A stretch of DNA of 64,000 bases from Balanoglossus misakiensis (taxonomy: Eukaryota > Hemichordata). This document shows, piece after piece, positions 61,001 to 64,000 of the stretch. The stretch is from the NCBI GenBank assembly GCA_040954595.2, contig CM082598.2, positions 5,270,001-5,334,000 on the forward strand. Reading direction: 5' to 3'. Both the position numbers and the translations under genes were made by a program. The notes under the pieces were generated by a model. That model saw nothing but the letters and a program-made list of their open reading frames with translations. It was not told the DNA's origin and made no database searches. Positions within the stretch are counted from its first letter, which is position 1; each line of letters starts with the position of its first letter.

Positions 61001-64000
61001 TTCCCTTTATTACATACAGTGTACATAGGATCAGGACGACGAATGTTTTCGGCGTGGGGGGGGGGGTCATCATATTTTTGGGTCTGTCAAAGGGGGGGTC
61101 ATCATTTTTTGGTCCTGGGTGAAGGGGGGGTCGGCCTAATTTTGAGAACCGATGACACAAACTTGCTGCCCCCCCCCCCCCCTGCCGTAAAAACTGAACG
61201 GTCCCTAAGGATAGATGATTTCAAGACAAAAGTCACAGTTTGAAAAGAATATGACCTGTCTATTAAGGACACCTCTCTACCGGTATTAGGGACAGAATTT
61301 CTTGTCCCAGTGGTGTTCTTAAAGGTATACAGTCACCTATGGAGATTTAGCTAGCTACCATGGTAAACTTGAGATCTAGCCAATCACGGAATTTCAGTGG
61401 GTGGCACACGTACATAAAAAAAGAGCGCTACCATATGTTCTTTATACATGTATGGGTGTATGTAAACTGGAGGTGACTGTATGCCTTTAAATAGACAGGT
61501 TTCACTGTACATGTAAGTTGACAAAACACTGAATTCTCTCTAATCTCTCCTCACAGATAATGCGTCACCCAGACCACGTGCCCGGGGGAGTACTCCTATG
61601 GGCTCACCACGAAAAGGTGGTGGTCATAGATCAGAACATAGCTTTCCTGGGCGGAATCGATCTGTGCTACGGCAGATGGGATGATTTCAGCCACCGATTG
61701 GTCGATGTGGGATCGGCTCTGCCAAGCAAACAGGCACCTTCCTCGAGGGAACCTTCACCAGGTGTGATGAGGGTGAGTATGCAGATGGCTGCGTCTTAAT
61801 TCTCCCTACCTTAAATAGGTTTTTGGCTACCTAGGTGAGTGATAAAAATCTCACATGGTCGACACAATTTCAAGATGGCCGATTTTTGCCATGTTTAAGG
61901 AATAGGAGTTCATAAGCTAAAGTGATGATGGGTCATTCTGAAACTTTTTAACAGAAAAATGATAAAAAATGTGAAAAAAGTTTAATGAGTTTAATATGGT
62001 AACTACAAAGACAGACATGTTTGACCAAAGGAAGTCATGAAATACAGTAAACATATCATTCCTTCTATCTCTTACTACAGTGGGTTGTCGACTTTTGGAC
62101 CAGAATGCAATGGGATTTTGCCCCCTAGCGCAAAGTGAAAACCTATTTAAGGCAGCCACAATTAATGCGACAAATTAGAAGTCTCCTCTGCCTGCTGTAT
62201 TTAATACCTGTCTCACTTTATTCTTTACTATCAATCACGTGATCTGGCCATGTGACTCATTGCGCTGTCATTTCCAGGTGACGGGCAAGCAATATTTCGG
62301 CATCCAGTAAAAGTTTTTCCGAGTATTGTTTTTACTTTAGAACCACCAGACACGTAACATGTATCAGGTATGGTGCCTCATCAGCCTCATGGTGTTTCGT
62401 CTGCACAGTCTTTGTCTGCACCATGTTGCTGAAGTTGCCCGTCAGCTGGAAATTTGAATGCCAACGTATTGACGTCATTTGATATCGAAGTATCGCATCC
62501 CTATACAGGTGCATGTAACTACCTATAGCACTAACAGAAAAATTCACATTTTGCTTTTTTTGTAGAAGTTTCCATCAATGCAGGACGTCAGGACAGAACC
62601 TGATCCAAATTCCAACAGTGTGACCTTGAACCCTCAAGACAACTTGGGCTTCGACAGAAGTGACCTCACAAATACGGGGGTTGGCTACGATGAACCTGAT
62701 TCTGTGCCTATGGGACAAACAAATATGCTGGCTGTACCCAAACTGACCCCCTGTCGAACCAGTGTTGAGGCCGACCTGGATAAGCTGGGAGTTCAGGGGA
62801 ATGCCAAGCTGTGGTATGGCAAAGACTACACAAACTTCATTGCCAAGGACTTTGTAGACCTGGATAGACCATTCCAAGGTAAGTCAACAACAACTACAAC
62901 AACAATAAACATGACAGCAACAACAACAACAACAACAACAACATCATCATTATCATCATCAACAACTACAACAACATCATCATCATCATCATCATCAACA
63001 ATAAGTCTGTCCTATATAGGTCTAGAACTCTTCAGTATTAAAACTCTTTTTTTTTTTTTTTTTTTTCGTCTGTCTAGATTTCATTGACAGAACAACAATG
63101 CCAAGAATGCCGTGGCATGACATAGGTGCTGTTGTGTACGGGGAACCTGCCCGAGATGTGGCCAGACATTTCATACAGAGATGGAATGCGACCAAGGTAC
63201 GTATGTGGAAAACTCATCATCGCAGTCATCAACAAAACACGATTAACAATTTTTATTTCAGTAATTTCATGATTTATTTTGTCATCTGGGCACATAGGCA
63301 AAATCCTCCTTCATTCCCCTCCAGAAAATAAAATTACATGTTCAAGCCTAGAGAAATACAGTAATTATCTTATAGATTGATGTGAAAAGTGTTTGTGTCA
63401 TCATCCTGTTGTTTTTTACACAGCTTGAGAAAGCCAAAGAAAACACATTTGTACCACTTCTTGTTCCAAAGTCGACCAAAAATGTTGAGATACCAAAGAT
63501 GGCAAAGGAGGATGCTATTCAGTGTAATTGTCAGGTATGTGAGTTGATCGTACAGAGTGCGACTATATCAGTGGAAATATTAAACTATGGTGAGAATGTG
63601 TACTTGTGACTGTTCATCTGATAACAGGTGGTTATTTTCTACCTACATTGTGATTTGCCTTCATATAATTTGGAAATTATAGAAATCTTGGATAACTTGT
63701 AAAGGACTACATGTACAAATTGTATACAATTATTATAGTGTGTACATGAAAGTTGAGATAGGCAAGTTGAACAGCCAGAAATATAGTTTGGATGCAGTTA
63801 AAGTTCAGGTCCATACTAGCCAATTGGCTGCAAATCTGCATGCAGTGCTGTGTTTTTGAGTGAACAGCCAGACATTATAACTAATTTTGACTTGATGGTT
63901 TGATTTTTAGATCCTGCGATCGGTGAGTACATGGTCAGCCGGAATCAAACACACAGAGAGCTCAATCTATTGGGCGTACTTGGAAGCTATCAGAGAAGCT
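47419..64000 (+). CDS. phospholipase D (PX-PH type, PLD1/PLD2 family), 3' end outside window
   Basis: Exons: 47419-47749, 48616-48766, 49154-49282, 49701-49815, 55377-55442, 56402-56460, 57175-57282, 57947-58099, 58532-58675, 59120-59203, 59650-59731, 60064-60174, 61557-61772, 62566-62878, 63078-63196, 63424-63534, 63911-64000 (open). 794 aa are in view; the vertebrate enzymes have about 930-1070. It hydrolyses phosphatidylcholine to phosphatidic acid and choline on cell membranes. An acidic N-terminal region precedes the PX domain (about 130-250, [11 protein letters not shown]). A PH domain follows (about 280-395, KRSGGHRIP, a Cys-rich [11 protein letters not shown] stretch, [13 protein letters not shown]). 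The catalytic region starts near 415 ([15 protein letters not shown]). HKD1 is HHEKVVVID (His529, Lys531, Asp536) in exon 13. PWHDIGA and ARHFIQRWN follow. HKD2 and the C-terminus lie beyond the edge. Whether it is the sole PLD1/2 orthologue cannot be told here. Confidence 0.93.
48132..48145. repeat. poly-C run
   Basis: A homopolymer C tract in PLD intron 1, prone to length error. Confidence 0.85.
48384..48594. mobile_element. MITE family B, copy 4 (inverted)
   Basis: Full length, opposite orientation to copies 1-3. Its end is only 21 bp upstream of PLD exon 2, so the branch point of that acceptor probably lies inside the element. Confidence 0.92.
48939..49012. repeat. (CTGT)n/(CT)n microsatellite
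   Basis: A short CTGT run leading to about 25 CT units, in PLD intron 2. Confidence 0.92.
49347..49547. mobile_element. MITE family C, copy 4
   Basis: TTAA-flanked, about 200 bp. Its right-hand TTAA is also the left TTAA of the small element at 49544-49629. Confidence 0.9.
49544..49629. mobile_element. small TTAA element, family J
   Basis: TTAA then CCCTTTCACC on the left, GGTGGTGAAAGGG on the right, about 86 bp. It abuts family C copy 4 at a shared TTAA. Confidence 0.7.
50088..50180. mobile_element. small TTAA element, family J, complete
   Basis: 93 bp; TTAA, CCCTATCACC at the left and GGTGGAAGGG, TTAA at the right. Found in PLD intron 4. Confidence 0.75.
50540..50890. mobile_element. two family C copies in opposite orientation sharing one TTAA
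   Basis: 50540-50702 is a + oriented, internally deleted copy. 50699-50890 is a minus oriented copy of near full length. They meet at a single TTAA, giving an inverted pair with potential for a long cruciform or hairpin. The outer right TTAA is not preserved. Confidence 0.85.
52146..52306. mobile_element. TTAA element with AGGGACAC ends
   Basis: TTAA, AGGGACACCC ... GCTGTGTCCCT, TTAA; 161 bp. The ends resemble family A but the interior does not. The last roughly 30 bp are duplicated just downstream to about 52339. Confidence 0.7.
52927..53290. mobile_element. MITE family A, full-length copy (364 bp)
   Basis: Both TTAA flanks and both long arms are present. Arms match the copy at 32719 closely. 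It is in PLD intron 4. Confidence 0.92.
53733..53872. mobile_element. foldback element, 140 bp
   Basis: GCAATAAAACACCCCCAGCC ... GGCTGGGGTGTTTTATTGC; arms of about 64 bp pair with few mismatches, including TTTTGACCAGTTCA on one side and TGAACTGGTCAAAA on the other. Confidence 0.88.
53874..54042. mobile_element. second terminal-inverted-repeat element, 169 bp
   Basis: Begins TTATATTATGCCAGTATA and ends TATACTGGTATAATATAA, an inverted pair with one mismatch. It directly abuts the preceding foldback. Confidence 0.7.
54449..54645. mobile_element. MITE family C, minus orientation
   Basis: TTAA-flanked, about 197 bp, in PLD intron 4. Confidence 0.9.
54862..55073. mobile_element. MITE family B, copy 5
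   Basis: TA-flanked full-length copy, PLD intron 4. Confidence 0.92.
55481..55529. repeat. (ATGA)n microsatellite
   Basis: About 11 units of ATGA shortly after the PLD exon 5 donor. Confidence 0.92.
56132..56333. mobile_element. MITE family B, copy 6
   Basis: Slightly diverged copy in PLD intron 5, ending about 70 bp before exon 6. Confidence 0.9.
56660..56859. mobile_element. MITE family C, minus orientation
   Basis: TTAA-flanked, 200 bp, PLD intron 6. Confidence 0.9.
57071..57146. repeat. perfect 38-bp tandem duplication
   Basis: Two identical 38-bp units beginning GAGGTTTACATCTACACACA, ending 28 bp before PLD exon 7. Perfect identity implies a recent event. Confidence 0.9.
57413..57680. 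mobile_element. MITE family A, 5'-truncated copy
   Basis: Right arm complete to GACTTTGTCCCT, TTAA. The outer left arm is missing. PLD intron 7. Confidence 0.85.
57803..57886. repeat. short foldback, about 84 bp
   Basis: AAACATTACCTGGTACATAA and TTATGTACCAGGTAATATTT form a stem with one mismatch. The loop contains a duplicated CCATAGAATCCATAT. It ends 60 bp before PLD exon 8. Confidence 0.8.
58330..58465. mobile_element. MITE family B, internally deleted, inverted
   Basis: Both TA-flanked ends are present, 136 bp instead of about 211. It lies about 65 bp upstream of PLD exon 9. Confidence 0.88.
58757..58930. mobile_element. MITE family A, deletion derivative
   Basis: Left arm intact to CCCGTTTGTAG, then a direct jump to a degraded right end ending TTTGTCCC. 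PLD intron 9. Confidence 0.8.
59912..59958. repeat. short tandem repeat TTTCTGCTGTTAAAATGC
   Basis: About 2.5 copies of an 18-bp unit in PLD intron 11, followed by AATGCAATGC. Confidence 0.85.
60304..61206. mobile_element. inner 0.9-kb element with poly-G/poly-C subterminal tracts
   Basis: Ends are GGGACCGTTCAGTTTTTACG and its reverse complement. Just inside are a run of about 16 G (left) and about 14 C (right). The interior has several GGGGGGGTCATCAT-like repeats. No transposase reading frame is seen, so it is nonautonomous. Confidence 0.85.
61319..61490. mobile_element. MITE family C, nested, minus orientation
   Basis: TTAA-flanked, 172 bp with an internal deletion. Inserted within the outer element of PLD intron 12. 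Confidence 0.88.
61797..61905. repeat. dispersed repeat H, inverted copy
   Basis: Reverse complement of about 7440-7545, including TTTTTGGCTACCTAGGTGAG and CACAATTTCAAGATGGCC. It starts 25 bp after the HKD1 exon. Confidence 0.75.
62886..63003. repeat. (CAA)n/(CAT)n trinucleotide tract
   Basis: Mixed CAA and CAT repeats starting 8 bp after the PLD exon 14 donor. Reading through gives a Thr/Ser-rich pseudo-peptide. Confidence 0.92.

Larger units (their letters stand above)
60250..61509. mobile_element. nested transposon block filling PLD intron 12
   Basis: Outer ends TACAGTGAAATCTGTC (60250-60265) and GACAGGTTTCACTGTA (61494-61509) are inverted repeats and resemble family E ends. Inside lie another element (60304-61206) and a family C copy (61319-61490). 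The block covers about 91 percent of the intron and ends 47 bp before the HKD1 exon. Confidence 0.8.

Noticed and set aside
1-64000. tRNA, rRNA or other structured RNA genes
   Set aside because: No T-loop/B-box plus A-box combination or rRNA-like segment was noticed by eye. A covariance-model search would be needed to exclude small RNAs.

Overview
The window is intron-rich nuclear DNA from an invertebrate animal, most likely a deuterostome and probably a lancelet (Branchiostoma). The organism call is inference. It rests on short, well-conserved exons in long introns, a very dense load of small foldback transposons (MITEs), long tetra- and pentanucleotide arrays, and the gene set: a fucolectin/F5-8C-type lectin, a cytosolic sulfotransferase, a laccase-like multicopper oxidase, two nicotinic-receptor-like subunits and a PX-PH phospholipase D. 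All six genes lie on the + strand. Exon models were built by hand from reading frame, GT-AG junctions and family motifs. Intron phases agree across every junction.

Layout. 1-1.9 kb: repeats and a TATA-like promoter. 2.77-8.61 kb: secreted lectin with three FTP domains and a Pro/Thr stalk. 11.2-18.2 kb: cytosolic sulfotransferase, 306 aa. 19.8-25.7 kb: multicopper oxidase, 614 aa, with all four copper motifs. 26.8-31.4 kb and 33.9-39.2 kb: a tandem pair of non-alpha nicotinic-receptor-like subunits with the six-exon plan of vertebrate neuronal nAChR genes. The first copy carries a 4-bp duplication that breaks the frame before the membrane domain. 39.2-47.4 kb: gene-poor and repeat-rich. 47.4-64.0 kb: phospholipase D, 17 exons in view and open at the right edge, so its second HKD motif is outside the window.

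The genes look functionally unrelated: lectin and oxidase secreted, sulfotransferase cytosolic, receptors at the plasma membrane, PLD on endomembranes. I see no operon-like or pathway clustering beyond the receptor duplication. The mobile DNA gives the window its character. At least six short-element families recur. Several different ones are flanked by TTAA, as piggyBac-type insertions are. Others have TA, 8-bp or 10-bp flanking duplications. They sit in introns and intergenic DNA and never in an exon I could define, but several lie within 20-50 bp of a 3' splice site, and one PLD intron is almost entirely nested elements.

The observations most worth checking are these: the unusual M2 pore sequence shared by both receptor genes; the frameshift in the first receptor; a hairpin-forming minisatellite whose unit appears to have supplied the splice acceptor of the lectin's first coding exon; a one-residue change in spacing at the oxidase's type-1 copper site; and the nested-element intron just before the first catalytic exon of PLD.
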